Positions 42,458 through 51,344 are shown, counted from the stretch's first letter. The stretch: DNA of 64,000 nt from Dyadobacter sp. (GCF_017744695.1 NZ_JAGIAS010000005.1:434001-498000); one strand, 5' to 3'. Notes: a model not told the origin generated them from the letters alone. Numbers and translations: made by a program.

Positions 42458-44197
42458 ATGAAGCACATTTTACGTCTAACCGCCATTTTCAACCTTTTGC
42501 TGTGTGCTGCGCAGGCCCAGGTCGATTGCAGTAATGTGGGCTTTGAGCAGGGGAATTCCAATGGCTGGGTGCTTACCTACGGTGCGGTTACCGATGCCAA
42601 CCAGCAAACCGTTTTCCAAAGCGAGCAAAATGGGACGCGTAACAACGAACATTACGTGACCAGCCTTTCCGACGGTAACGACCCTAAAATTCCATCCATT
42701 CCGATGGTGGCGCCGGGGAGCACGCATTCCATCCGGATAGGCAATGTGAACGAAGGCGGACATTTCAGCCGCATTCATACCGAGTATACCGTCACGGCCG
42801 ATAATACCCTTTTTCAGTACAAATTCGCGGTCATTTTGCAAAATACCGGCATCGACGGCCGCGCCAACCACGAACCTTATCAGAAACCCGGCTTCAATAT
42901 CCTGATATTCGACAGCAACGGAGAGGAGTTGCCTTGCAGCAACTATGATATTCAATTGGAAGGTACCAACACGGTGGAGGGGTTCCAAGCCTCGGGCGAT
43001 ATTCAGTATCGCAACTGGACGGTGGGTGCGATAGATCTCCGGAATTTTGTAGGCAAGAAGCTCACGATCGTCGTGACCGCTCATGGGTGTACGCGTATGA
43101 GGCATTTCGGTTATGCCTATTTCGATGCAGAATGTCTTAAATCGGAGATCAAGCAGGTGGCCGATTGCCCCGATACAGATGGCTATATTACGCTGGCGGC
43201 GCCCGAGGGTTTCGGCAAGTATAGCTGGAATAACGGCCAAACCTCCCAGCAGATTCGTGTGAAAGCGAACCTGGGTGACCGGTTTCACGTAGAAATGGTG
43301 CCGCGCGGCAGTCTCGACGAATCATGTGCGCTTGGGCTGGATTTTACAGTCGCTTTTAAAAGGAAAACCGCAACGCTGGCACAGACTATTTGCGATGGTG
43401 ATGTTTTTGCGCTGGGCGACACTTTGTTGAAAACCAGCGGTGTTTTTGTTCGAAATGTGAGTAAAAGCAGTGTGTGTGACAGCACTGTAACCCTGACGCT
43501 TACCGTGAACCCGGTCGGGAAGTTTACCCAAAACCTCCGCATTTGCGAAGGGGAAAGTGTGAAGGTAGGGGATAGCACCTATTCCGAGCCCGGCACTTAC
43601 GTTCAGAATATTCCGCAGGCGACCGGCTGCGATAGCCTGGTGACGACGGTCCTCGAAGTTGTAAAGCTTGATGTGTTCGTCACGCCCACGCTTTCCATTA
43701 CGCAGGGTGATAGCGTCCATGTAGAACCCATTGTCGCGCCTGCCGGTAGTTACACATACCATTGGGACCAGTCGGGCCTGTCTTGTACGGACTGTCCCGA
43801 TCCCTGGGCATCGCCGCCAAAGTCGACATTGTATCATCTGGAAGTATCGGACGCCGACAAAACTTGCACGCGGGAGGCGCGGGTACAGGTGTACGTGAAG
43901 CCCTGCGGCATCGATATTCCCGACGCATTCTCGCCTAATAACGATCAGCTGAACGAAGTTTTTTATGTGTTTGGCAATGCCTGTGTGAAGCAGGTCGCGG
44001 AGATGTTTATTTACAACCGCTGGGGCGAAGTGATTTACCAGAAATCCAATTTCGCCGCCTCCGATCCCTCGGCTGGCTGGGATGGTTCCTATCACGGCCA
44101 AAAGACTTCGCCGGGCGTTTATCCCTATAAAATCAGGGTAGAATTGACGAATGGATCGTTTTTGAACTACAAGGGCGTTGTGAATGTGCTTCGTTGA
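42458..44197 (+). CDS. T9SS-exported surface protein with CHU_C domain
   Basis: 579 residues. A signal peptide (MKHILRLTAIFNLLLCAAQA) precedes a large beta-rich domain (about 22-225, VDCSNVGFEQGNSNGW), then Ig-like repeats rich in Cys and Thr (TICDGDVFALGD, RICEGESVKVGDSTY) and a type B gliding-motility-associated C-terminal domain: IPDAFSPNNDQLNEVF, YNRWGEVIYQK and GVYPYKIRVELTNG. The type B tail directs secretion by the type IX system. It is likely a cell-surface or adhesion protein; no enzymatic motif is seen. Confidence 0.9.
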   Translation: MKHILRLTAIFNLLLCAAQAQVDCSNVGFEQGNSNGWVLTYGAVTDANQQTVFQSEQNGTRNNEHYVTSLSDGNDPKIPSIPMVAPGSTHSIRIGNVNEGGHFSRIHTEYTVTADNTLFQYKFAVILQNTGIDGRANHEPYQKPGFNILIFDSNGEELPCSNYDIQLEGTNTVEGFQASGDIQYRNWTVGAIDLRNFVGKKLTIVVTAHGCTRMRHFGYAYFDAECLKSEIKQVADCPDTDGYITLAAPEGFGKYSWNNGQTSQQIRVKANLGDRFHVEMVPRGSLDESCALGLDFTVAFKRKTATLAQTICDGDVFALGDTLLKTSGVFVRNVSKSSVCDSTVTLTLTVNPVGKFTQNLRICEGESVKVGDSTYSEPGTYVQNIPQATGCDSLVTTVLEVVKLDVFVTPTLSITQGDSVHVEPIVAPAGSYTYHWDQSGLSCTDCPDPWASPPKSTLYHLEVSDADKTCTREARVQVYVKPCGIDIPDAFSPNNDQLNEVFYVFGNACVKQVAEMFIYNRWGEVIYQKSNFAASDPSAGWDGSYHGQKTSPGVYPYKIRVELTNGSFLNYKGVVNVLR

Positions 44198-44284
44198 AAA
44201 AAATGCAACGCGTCTGTCCTGTTTCCGGCATCCCGTTTGTAATGGGGTTAGTTGAAACAATATTCACCTCAAAAACAGACCATC

Positions 44285-44839
44285 ATGGGAAAGCTCATTG
44301 CCTACAATTTCACGACGCTCAATGGATATTTTAAAGGCCCTGATAACGACATCAGCTGGCACCGGCACGGAGAGGAAGAAAACGGGTTCGCCGCCGATAA
44401 CCTTGAAGCGAAAGCCACACTGCTGTTCGGCAGGGTTACCTATGAAATGATGGCGGGTTTCTGGCCGACGCCTATGGCGATCGAAAGTATGCCGGAGGTT
44501 GCCCAGGGTATGAATGAATCCGAAAAGATCGTATTCTCAACCACCCTGGAAAGCGCGGATTGGGAAAATACCACGCTCATTAAAGGCGATCTTATTGAAG
44601 CCGTTCGAAAACTCAAAGCTATCCCCGGCAAAGTCATGACCATTCTCGGCAGCGGCAGCATTATCGCCCAGCTTGCCGAGGCGCGCCTGATTGATGAATA
44701 TCAGTTCATGATCGACCCCGTAGCCATCGGAGAAGGTACGCCCTCATTTCAGGGTTTAACCAGGAAACTGGATTTGAAGCTGATCAACCACCGTGTGTTT
44801 AGCAGCGGGGTGGTTTTGTTGAGCTATGAGGCGGTTTGA
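44285..44839 (+). CDS. RibD C-terminal/DHFR-like reductase
   Basis: 184 residues of the dihydrofolate reductase-like fold shared by RibD C-terminal domains and YyaP-type proteins. Landmarks are MGKLIAYNFTTLNGYFKGPD, LLFGRVTYEMMAGFW and ILGSGSIIAQLAEARLIDEY. Such stand-alone proteins are probably NADPH-dependent reductases with unknown substrates. ATG 44285 was chosen over the frame start at 44252 because homologues begin MGKL/MRKL here. It stands alone between the T9SS protein and a small DNA-binding pair. Confidence 0.88.
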   Translation: MGKLIAYNFTTLNGYFKGPDNDISWHRHGEEENGFAADNLEAKATLLFGRVTYEMMAGFWPTPMAIESMPEVAQGMNESEKIVFSTTLESADWENTTLIKGDLIEAVRKLKAIPGKVMTILGSGSIIAQLAEARLIDEYQFMIDPVAIGEGTPSFQGLTRKLDLKLINHRVFSSGVVLLSYEAV

Positions 44840-44851
44840 AATGTTTGCTTT

Positions 44852-45130
44852 TCAGGATCGCTGATTGTCGTGATAGGGAATAGCTTTAATGAGCCGGATA
44901 TTGTTGTATTCGGGGATGGTTACGACGTTCTCCCTGGGTATAATCCCCCTCTGAATCCAGTTTGTCACGGTCTGGGTGTTGGGGATTTTGAACCGTTTGC
45001 AATACTCAGAAATAGTCACCCATTGATCCATCGGATATTGAACCCCCTTGTATTCGCAATAGTCTTTCAAGGCCTGTTTGCTATCCGCAAGTAGCTTTTC
45101 CAGCTCCGATTGGTTGGTTTCTGTCGTCAT
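44852..45130 (-). CDS. Small helix-turn-helix DNA-binding protein
   Basis: 92 residues. The second half resembles an excisionase/MerR-like winged helix: VTISEYCKRFKIPNTQTVTN followed by WIQRGIIPRENV and a wing (IPEYNNIRLIKAI). The N-terminal part (SELEKLLADSKQALKDYCEY) is helical. It is preceded 15 bases upstream by a 52-residue open frame on the same strand. Probably a sequence-specific DNA-binding protein or adaptor; no target is known. Confidence 0.65.
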   Translation of the reverse strand: MTTETNQSELEKLLADSKQALKDYCEYKGVQYPMDQWVTISEYCKRFKIPNTQTVTNWIQRGIIPRENVVTIPEYNNIRLIKAIPYHDNQRS

Positions 45131-45145
45131 AATTTCTGGTCTGAA

Positions 45146-45304
45146 TTAATCAGTAGTATTGTTATTCTCTTCATTTAACGCTTTTTGAATAAGTGCTATC
45201 ATGTCCAGCACCTGATCCAATTCCTTCCGGGGCATAGAGTCCTGACGATCGCGAAGGTATTGCCGAAGCGCAGCCAAATGCATGCGGAGGTGAAATTCTT
45301 GCAT
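45146..45304 (-). CDS. Short helical protein (52 residues)
   Basis: An open frame of 52 codons beginning MQEFHLRMHLAALRQYLRD and containing LDQVLDMIALIQKAL, an amphipathic helix pattern, and ending ENNNTTD. It lies 15 bases upstream of the small HTH gene, in the same direction, so it may be its operon partner. It is too short for firm support; the fully helical composition and regular spacing are the arguments for it. Confidence 0.4.
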   Translation of the reverse strand: MQEFHLRMHLAALRQYLRDRQDSMPRKELDQVLDMIALIQKALNEENNNTTD

Positions 45305-45416
45305 TTTGATAGTGTGTCGCGGGTTTAAAGTTACGTCTTGTTTCGTTACGAATCAAGTGGCTTAATAACGGTAATATCTTAAAATTTATCAGAATATTTA
45401 CATTAAAATCAACACC

Positions 45417-45770
45417 ATGGAAGAATATCTGATCCTCATGCGCCTTGATCTCCTGACAAAGGGAGCCCAGCCTTCTCCCGAGCAAATGCAGGAATACATG
45501 AAGCAGTACCATCGCTGGATCAGCGGTATTGTGGAAGAGGGAAAATTCGCGGGAGGGAAGGGGCTTTCCACAGAAGGGAAAGTGCTCAAACCTAACGGCA
45601 TGGTAACGGACGGGCCGTATGCCGAAACGAAGGAATCGCTTGCTGGGTTTATCGTGGTTCGCGCGGAGAGTTTCGATGATGCAATGCGGCTGGCAGCGCA
45701 ATGCCCGATCCTGAACGGCGAGGGAAACAGCGTCGAGGTACGGAAAATCGTTTCCGTTCATGAGCAGTGA
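45417..45770 (+). CDS. YCII/DGPF-domain protein
   Basis: 117 residues of the YCII-related family, with the DGPF motif seen here as VTDGPYAETKESLAGFIVV. It begins MEEYLILMRLDLLTKGAQPS and ends in a short Val-rich strand. DGPF proteins are the usual gene neighbours of ECF42 sigma factors, and here the sigma factor start overlaps the end of this gene by 11 bases. Its biochemical role in signalling is unknown. No membrane segments. Confidence 0.93.
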   Translation: MEEYLILMRLDLLTKGAQPSPEQMQEYMKQYHRWISGIVEEGKFAGGKGLSTEGKVLKPNGMVTDGPYAETKESLAGFIVVRAESFDDAMRLAAQCPILNGEGNSVEVRKIVSVHEQ

Positions 45771-46989
45771 ACCGCTGATCCCGCATTTGTTCAGGACAGA
45801 ATACCGGAAGATCGTTTCGGTACTTTGCCGGCATTTCGGGTTCAGGGAGATAGAGGTGGCGGAAGATATTGCGAGCGATACATTCCTGGTGGCAGCGCAG
45901 GCATGGGGTATCGAGGGGCCGCCGCCGAACCCTGCGGGCTGGCTGTATAACACAGCCAAAAACAAGGCGAAGAATTACCTGCATCGGCATTCAATCTACG
46001 AGGAAAGGGTTTTGCCGGAGATCCGGTCCGGCATGGATGGCGACGCGACATTTGAGATAGACCTTACCCCGGAGAATATTACAGACAGCCAGTTGCAAAT
46101 GCTTTTTGCGGTATGTCATCCGGCTATATCGGAAGAGTCGCAGGTCGGGCTGGCGCTGCGGGTACTTTGCGGATTTGGCATCCAGGAGATTGCCGACGCG
46201 TTTCTGACGACGACAGAAGTCATTAACAAGCGGCTAACCAGGGCCCGGGAACGGCTCCGGGAGATTGATATTCGCATTGAAATGCCGGCTCCGGCAGAAA
46301 TGGATGTGCGGCTCGGCTCTGTGCTGACCACCATCTACTTGCTCTTCAATGAAGGATATTATTCGATGAGCCAGGACCGTACGCTTCGAAAGGATATTTG
46401 CCTGGAAGCAATGCGGCTATGTGCCATGCTGATCGAAAACAATGCTACAAACAAGCCGCAAGTCAATGCGCTGATGGCGATGATGTGCTTTCACGCCTCG
46501 CGCTTCGACGCACGTACGGACGCTTCGGGCGAGCGGGTGCTCTACGAGGAACAGGATCCCGGCCTGTGGAATGCCGATCTGATCAGAAATGGATGCGCTT
46601 TTCTGCAATCGGCAGCAAAGGGCGATGAGGTTTCACGGTACCATCTCGAGGCCGGAATTGCTTACTGGCATACGCAAAAAGAGGATAGCCCGGAGAAATG
46701 GAGCAGCATTGTTTTCTATTACGATCAGCTATTAAAACGCAATTACTCCCCCGTTGCAGCGCTTAATCGGGCGTTTGCAATATCCAAATGGAAAGGAAAG
46801 GCCGAAGGAATCCATGAAACGGAAGTCCTGGGGCTGGAAGGCAATCACTTCTATTTCGCATTACTGGGTGAACTCTATGACGGGATCGACCGGCAGAAGG
46901 CTTTGGAAAACCTGGAAAGTGCCTTGCAGCTGGCCAGAACTGCCGCCGAACGGCGGGCGATCCGGAAGCGGATCACGAGGCTGTCCTGA
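45760..46989 (+). CDS. ECF42-type RNA polymerase sigma factor with C-terminal extension
   Basis: 409 residues. Sigma-2 region: EDIASDTFLVAAQAWGIEGP and WLYNTAKNKAKNYLHRH. Sigma-4 region with helix-turn-helix: LRVLCGFGIQEIADAFLTTT followed by VINKRLTRARERLRE. The long C-terminal part (about 190-409), helical and TPR-like, defines group ECF42 and replaces a separate anti-sigma factor. ECF42 factors control DGPF genes, which fits the 11-base overlap with the upstream gene. The inducing signal is unknown. Confidence 0.93.
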   Translation: MSSEPLIPHLFRTEYRKIVSVLCRHFGFREIEVAEDIASDTFLVAAQAWGIEGPPPNPAGWLYNTAKNKAKNYLHRHSIYEERVLPEIRSGMDGDATFEIDLTPENITDSQLQMLFAVCHPAISEESQVGLALRVLCGFGIQEIADAFLTTTEVINKRLTRARERLREIDIRIEMPAPAEMDVRLGSVLTTIYLLFNEGYYSMSQDRTLRKDICLEAMRLCAMLIENNATNKPQVNALMAMMCFHASRFDARTDASGERVLYEEQDPGLWNADLIRNGCAFLQSAAKGDEVSRYHLEAGIAYWHTQKEDSPEKWSSIVFYYDQLLKRNYSPVAALNRAFAISKWKGKAEGIHETEVLGLEGNHFYFALLGELYDGIDRQKALENLESALQLARTAAERRAIRKRITRLS

Positions 46990-47000
46990 AATGGTAAGCC

Positions 47001-48350
47001 TTACTTTTTGCTGGTCACTTTCGCCAGGCGTTTTTTCAACACGCGCTGGTAAAGCAAATTGTTCAGCCAAATGAAAATGATGACGCCGAGGATGATAAAT
47101 ACCGCATTCAGTTTATAGGAGAAACCCACGAATTTCTCCTTGCCGTCGAGTGAAAGTTCAAAACGGAGCCATGAGCGCTCAACGGTGGTGGTAATGTGAT
47201 CGAAAGGAAGGGCTTCGTCGTAGATGATTTTGGTGATGAAACGGCCGGTCGTATCTATGTAACCGTATTGATCATCGATGCGGATCATCGATATGCCGTG
47301 ATTGTAATACGAAGCAAAGTCATATTTCAATGGCGTCCGTATTTTGCCCGATTTATCGATGTGCCCGAATTTACCATTAATAGCGACCGCGGAGCGGTTT
47401 TCAGCAGTAAAGCCGGTGGCTTCGTCGTACAAATGCTGAATGCGTAACTTCCCGGTTTTATCGATGCAGCCCCATTTCCCATCCTTTTTTACCCAAAACA
47501 AACCATTGGTAGGTTTGCGGGTATCGGTGTATTCAAACGGAACAATGAGATCGCCGGTGAAGGGACTAATATAACCGTACTTATCGCCGTACCGCACGCG
47601 CTCCATTCCCTGGCCGGAGTATTTGTAATCAGGATCGATGTCGTCGAGTGCCACCGGGACTTTCAGCATCATATTTTTATCGATGATCCCGTATTTGCCT
47701 TTGTAAAGGAAATGGTAAATGAACTTGGAGGCTTTTATTTCTTTTTCGATGAAGCGGCTGAAATTGAAGTTCAGTATATGGAAATCCATCGGCCTTTGTA
47801 TCCACCATAAAACATCCTCTTTCGTATCATGATTGCAAAGGAAATCGATATCCGAATCCTTGATCAGATAGTTTCTGGTATAATGGTGAATAGGGATTTT
47901 GTAGATTTCATTCCCTTTAAGATCGATGTATGAAAGTCCGTAGTGTTTGCCGGATGGGTATATAACCCAGGTTTTACCGTCTCGGAACCGGTCGGTGGAG
48001 GTGTATTTGGGTTCGATGACAATTTTACCGCGCTTGTCGATAAAGCCGTGCAAGCCGTGTCCTTCGGGCCCGAGCTCCATCGGTACAAACTCGGCCAGCC
48101 CCTCGGCAAAGTCGCCGATATCGCGGTAGGCGGGCGAGAGTTTCCGGCCGTTTTTGTCGGTGACGAAGGTTTCGTACGATCGGCATGGAATACTCACCTT
48201 CTTGACGACATACACATCGTCATACTCGCGGTATTCATTGTATTCTTTCAGCCAGGCTTTGCTACCGGCGGGTGTTGTTTGAGCCGTGGCCCAGGCCGAT
48301 TGCAACAGGAGAAACAGGAGTGTAAAATAATAAAAAGTCGGTCGAAGCAT
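47001..48350 (-). CDS. Exported WG-repeat protein with C-terminal membrane helix
   Basis: 449 residues. A signal peptide (about 1-24, LLFLLLQSAWATAQ) leads into at least eight WG/KG-type repeats with the pattern (Y/W)-G-(Y/F/C)-I-D-(K/T)-x-G-(K/R), for example HGFIDKRGKIVIEPKY, WGCIDKTGKLRIQ, FGHIDKSGKIRTP and YGYIDTTGRFITK. A membrane helix near 412-435 (AVFIILGVIIFIWLNNLLY) with a basic tail ends the protein. WG repeats form a beta-solenoid probably used for binding; function unknown. It converges with the sigma factor gene and diverges from DUF3095. Confidence 0.85.
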   Translation of the reverse strand: MLRPTFYYFTLLFLLLQSAWATAQTTPAGSKAWLKEYNEYREYDDVYVVKKVSIPCRSYETFVTDKNGRKLSPAYRDIGDFAEGLAEFVPMELGPEGHGLHGFIDKRGKIVIEPKYTSTDRFRDGKTWVIYPSGKHYGLSYIDLKGNEIYKIPIHHYTRNYLIKDSDIDFLCNHDTKEDVLWWIQRPMDFHILNFNFSRFIEKEIKASKFIYHFLYKGKYGIIDKNMMLKVPVALDDIDPDYKYSGQGMERVRYGDKYGYISPFTGDLIVPFEYTDTRKPTNGLFWVKKDGKWGCIDKTGKLRIQHLYDEATGFTAENRSAVAINGKFGHIDKSGKIRTPLKYDFASYYNHGISMIRIDDQYGYIDTTGRFITKIIYDEALPFDHITTTVERSWLRFELSLDGKEKFVGFSYKLNAVFIILGVIIFIWLNNLLYQRVLKKRLAKVTSKK

Positions 48351-48532
48351 TCAGCAAACGCGGGTTTCAGGTTAGTCGCGGCCATTGTCTGGTATTATCG
48401 GGATGGCCCGGAACGCGGCAGGCATTCAATTTTAACCTGCAAAAAACAAAAACTTGACAGGATTATCGATTTTCAGCGGCTTAATTATTTGAGAAATTAG
48501 GTTTAAATTAACCCTGAACTTATACAACGATC

Positions 48533-49696
48533 ATGTCGCTGGCCCGGAACGAACAGTTTTATTCGCGTTTGCCTGCTAACCATATTTCGCTCGGCGAACT
48601 GCTTACGGAGGAGCATCTGTTTTACAATGTGCCCGAGTCGTGGCACGTGGTGGTGACCGATATCCGGAATTCGACGGCGGCTGTTGCGAGCGGATTGCAC
48701 GAGACGGTGAATCTGATCGCCACGGGCAGTATTGTGAGCGTGCTCAATATCGCATTCAAGGCGGGTATTACCGTTCCGTTCTTTTTTGGCGGCGACGGGG
48801 CCACATTCATCGTGCCGCCTGCCATTGCCGATGCGGCCATGCGTGCGCTGGCGGTTTTCAGAAAGAATACGAGGGAGAATTTTGCATTGGACCTCCGCAT
48901 TGGAATCGTGGCGGTGAGCGAGATTTATGCCAAAGGATATGAACTGAAAGTTAGCAAATTGCGCGTGGCGGGCGCATTTTCAATTCCAGTCATATTAGGC
49001 GACGGCTTGTATTATGCCGAGAAACGCATCAAAAGCGAGCATTACCGGTTCGATTATGAACCGGAACCCGACGACGAACTGGACTTGAGCGGTATGCAAT
49101 GCCGGTGGGACAAAATCGGCCCGCCCGAACTGGACCAGGAGGTAGTGACCCTGCTCGTGACCGCGCCGGCCGGGCAAAATCAGGCCGCGTTGTTTGCGAA
49201 GGTGATGGAGTATGTCGACGGTATTTATGGCCCTTTTCCGCGGAGGCAGCCTATTTCTGTTGCCAGGCTGATCTGGCGGACCACTTTCAAAAAGATGGAA
49301 ATGGAGATGCGGGTCAGGGAGGGCAGCACGAGCATTCTGGGACTGGCGGCATCCTGGATTGCCTGGCTCTTCGGTTACGTATACTTCCGGACGTCATATG
49401 GAAGGGACTACCTCAATAGCCTGGTCGAAATGTCGGACACGCTGGTGATGGATGGGAAGATCAACACCGTGATTACCGGTACGCCCGGGCAGCGTGAGCA
49501 GCTTCAAGCCGCCCTCGACGCCATGGAAGCGGCAGGGGAGATTCGCTACGGATTGCATGTGAGCGGCGAATCCGTGATGTCGTGCTACGTCCATGACCTC
49601 AAGGACGGCCATATCCACTTCATCGACGGTGCCGAGGGTGGTTATACCAAAGCGGCGGGCGTCCTGAAACAGAAATTGCGGAATGCGGGAGCTTAG
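48533..49696 (+). CDS. DUF3095 protein with nucleotide-cyclase-like N-terminal domain
   Basis: 387 residues matching DUF3095. The N-terminal part reads like a class III nucleotidyl cyclase: HVVVTDIRNSTAAV holds the first metal Asp as in the DIxxST signature, and VPFFFGGDGATFIVP the second as in GDGxxxxF. A loop FALDLRIGIVAVSEIYAKGY continues the fold. The C-terminal part (about 240-387) is family-specific, including GTPGQREQLQAALDAMEAAG. The enzyme activity is unproven. It lies between the divergent WG-repeat gene and the convergent cupin gene; two Crp/Fnr regulators are encoded within 8 kb. Confidence 0.85.
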   Translation: MSLARNEQFYSRLPANHISLGELLTEEHLFYNVPESWHVVVTDIRNSTAAVASGLHETVNLIATGSIVSVLNIAFKAGITVPFFFGGDGATFIVPPAIADAAMRALAVFRKNTRENFALDLRIGIVAVSEIYAKGYELKVSKLRVAGAFSIPVILGDGLYYAEKRIKSEHYRFDYEPEPDDELDLSGMQCRWDKIGPPELDQEVVTLLVTAPAGQNQAALFAKVMEYVDGIYGPFPRRQPISVARLIWRTTFKKMEMEMRVREGSTSILGLAASWIAWLFGYVYFRTSYGRDYLNSLVEMSDTLVMDGKINTVITGTPGQREQLQAALDAMEAAGEIRYGLHVSGESVMSCYVHDLKDGHIHFIDGAEGGYTKAAGVLKQKLRNAGA

Positions 49697-49699
49697 CGG

Positions 49700-50218
49700 C
49701 TATTGCGGAGGACCAACCGGCAACATATTCTGCACGTCTACCGGGAAGCTGTCATATTTCTGGTACAATTTCAGGTATTTCGCGGGGTCGATCACCGGCT
49801 CGGTCAATATCGATTTCAGTCCGCGGAAAAAGCCTTCCCGTTGCTGACCAGGGTTGAATATGAGGTTGATTACCACCTCTTCGGCGGATTGGTTGGAAAA
49901 CCCGTGCGCGGTCATACGCGGCACATACACCACCGCGCCCTCATGTGCGTGGACGGGACCGCTGGCCAGTTCGATCGTCAACGTGCCTTTGCGTACGATA
50001 AATGTTTCGTCCATGAAACGGTGATAATGCAATCGCGCACCGATCGTGGCAGGCGCCAGTTTGATTTCATAAACACCCAGCTGGTCGTTCGAAATGTCGC
50101 TGGTTACCTTTAATGTGATGCTGTTGCCGCCCATAGCCAGCACTTCACCTTCGCCCGCAGCGAAGATAGCAGCCTTATTTTCGAGGGAGTCCGTCAGGAA
50201 ATCGGTTTCATTTTTCAT
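49700..50218 (-). CDS. Cupin-domain protein
   Basis: 172 residues with one cupin. The first cupin motif is RLHYHRFMDETFIVRKGTL (G-x5-H-x-H pattern adapted), and the second ends HEGAVVYVPRMTAHGFSN, supplying a further His. Such single-domain cupins bind a metal and act as isomerases, dioxygenases or sensors; which one is unclear. It lies 87 bases downstream of a Crp/Fnr gene on the same strand, with an inverted repeat between them, so regulation by that protein is plausible. Confidence 0.85.
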   Translation of the reverse strand: MKNETDFLTDSLENKAAIFAAGEGEVLAMGGNSITLKVTSDISNDQLGVYEIKLAPATIGARLHYHRFMDETFIVRKGTLTIELASGPVHAHEGAVVYVPRMTAHGFSNQSAEEVVINLIFNPGQQREGFFRGLKSILTEPVIDPAKYLKLYQKYDSFPVDVQNMLPVGPPQ

Positions 50219-50232
50219 AGCATTTGTCGTTG

Positions 50233-50277
50233 TTTTGGTTTGAACGGGACAAATGTCGGGAGCCCGTCAAGCCAAAA
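50233..50277. promoter_or_regulatory. Inverted repeat ahead of the cupin gene
   Basis: TTTTGGTTTGAACGGG (50233-50248) and CCCGTCAAGCCAAAA (50263-50277) are near reverse complements, with an inner GACAAATGTC. It could be an operator for the cupin gene or the terminator of the upstream crp-type gene. Confidence 0.35.
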
Positions 50278-50305
50278 CATTTACAAATGTTGAGACTTTG
50301 AAAAA

Positions 50306-50875
50306 TTACATTTCCGCACGGATACGGCTGAGCTGCGTTGGGGTAATGCCGAGGTACGACGCGATTTCGTGCTGTTTGAGACGCGGTTCGAGATTGGGGT
50401 AGTCTTTCAGAAAATTGGCGTAGCGTGTTCTGGCATTGTCGTATCGAAAGGAAATTTCCAGTGGTTCCTTTTCAATGACCCAATGGAGCTCCATATACCG
50501 GATATAGAATGCGGCCAGGTCGGCATGCTTCTCGGTAAGCGATTTGAAATCGTAGAAATTGTATTCCAATGTTTCCGTTGGTTCCAGCGCCCTGATTGCG
50601 AAAATGCTGGGCGAATGCGTGAGCATGGCGGGTAGGGAGCCCGCAAAATGGTTTTCGGGAAAAAACTTCTTGATCACCAAATCCCCGTCCGGCGATGCGT
50701 AATACTGCGAAAGAAGCCCCTTTACGACATAACCGACGTTTTTAGGTGTTTGTCCTTCCTTCAAAAAATAGTCTCCTTTCGCATAGGAATGCGGCCGGAT
50801 CAGCTTCGCCAGATCTTCCGCCGTTTCTTCCGAAAGCGGGCCGTAAGTATCGAACTTGGCGCGAAGCTGCTCCAT
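50306..50875 (-). CDS. Crp/Fnr-family transcriptional regulator 1
   Basis: 189 residues. The N-terminal cyclic-nucleotide-binding fold runs to about 120 (SYAKGDYFLKEGQTPKNVGY, NHFAGSLPAML). The C-terminal winged helix has the recognition region KQHEIASYLGITPTQLSRIR. No Cys cluster of Fnr type is seen, and the cAMP-binding Arg/Ser pair is not evident, so the effector is unknown. It is upstream of the cupin gene on the same strand. The family call is safe. Confidence 0.9.
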   Translation of the reverse strand: MEQLRAKFDTYGPLSEETAEDLAKLIRPHSYAKGDYFLKEGQTPKNVGYVVKGLLSQYYASPDGDLVIKKFFPENHFAGSLPAMLTHSPSIFAIRALEPTETLEYNFYDFKSLTEKHADLAAFYIRYMELHWVIEKEPLEISFRYDNARTRYANFLKDYPNLEPRLKQHEIASYLGITPTQLSRIRAEM

Positions 50876-50908
50876 TTGCGGTTGAAATTTTAGCAGAAAT
50901 ATAATGCA

Positions 50909-51344
50909 TTATGGTTGCCACACAATATCATTGACGGCATGCTCAATCTCGGGATAACTGAATTCGAAACGATTGTCCGATAGTATTTTGGGCAACACCC
51001 ATCGACTTTTGAGTAAAAGCTCCGTCTCGGTGCCGACTATTCCCGCGCCCAGTTCCAGCAACCAGGCCGGAGACGGAACGCCAAATGCCATACCGCAAGC
51101 CTTGCGGATTGCCGCCATTAATACTTCATTTTTTACCGGCCTTGGAGAAGTGCAATTCAGTACCCCGGAAACCCCCTCGTGCCGGAACAGCCATTCGGTA
51201 CATTTTGCAGCATCCTGTTCATGGATCCACGATACATACTGCTGCCCGTTTCCAAGTTTCCCTCCTGCTCCAAGGCGCGCGAGGGTGTAAAACCCGGCCC
51301 AGGTAGCCGTTTCCTCCTGCAAGCACTATTTTATCGTATTTCAT
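50909..51344 (-). pseudogene. TIGR01777 epimerase gene with internal deletion and frameshift
   Basis: A relic of an SDR-type epimerase (TIGR01777, normally about 300 residues). The start is intact: from ATG at 51344 it reads MKYDKIVLAGGNGYLGRVL, an NAD-binding GGxGxLG fold, overlapping the DCC stop by 14 bases as expected in this operon. About 25 codons later the frame has shifted by one, and only another frame continues with LARLGAGGKLGNGQQYVSWI, HEQDAAKCTEWLFRHEGV and the DUF1731 tail (GMAFGVPSPAWLLELGA). Roughly 150 codons of the middle are missing. A 137-residue remnant frame begins with TTG at 51322. Confidence 0.75.

Noticed and set aside
43322..44260. 312-codon minus-strand frame opposite the T9SS type B protein
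   Set aside because: Antisense shadow; the plus-strand product has a signal peptide and CHU_C domain.
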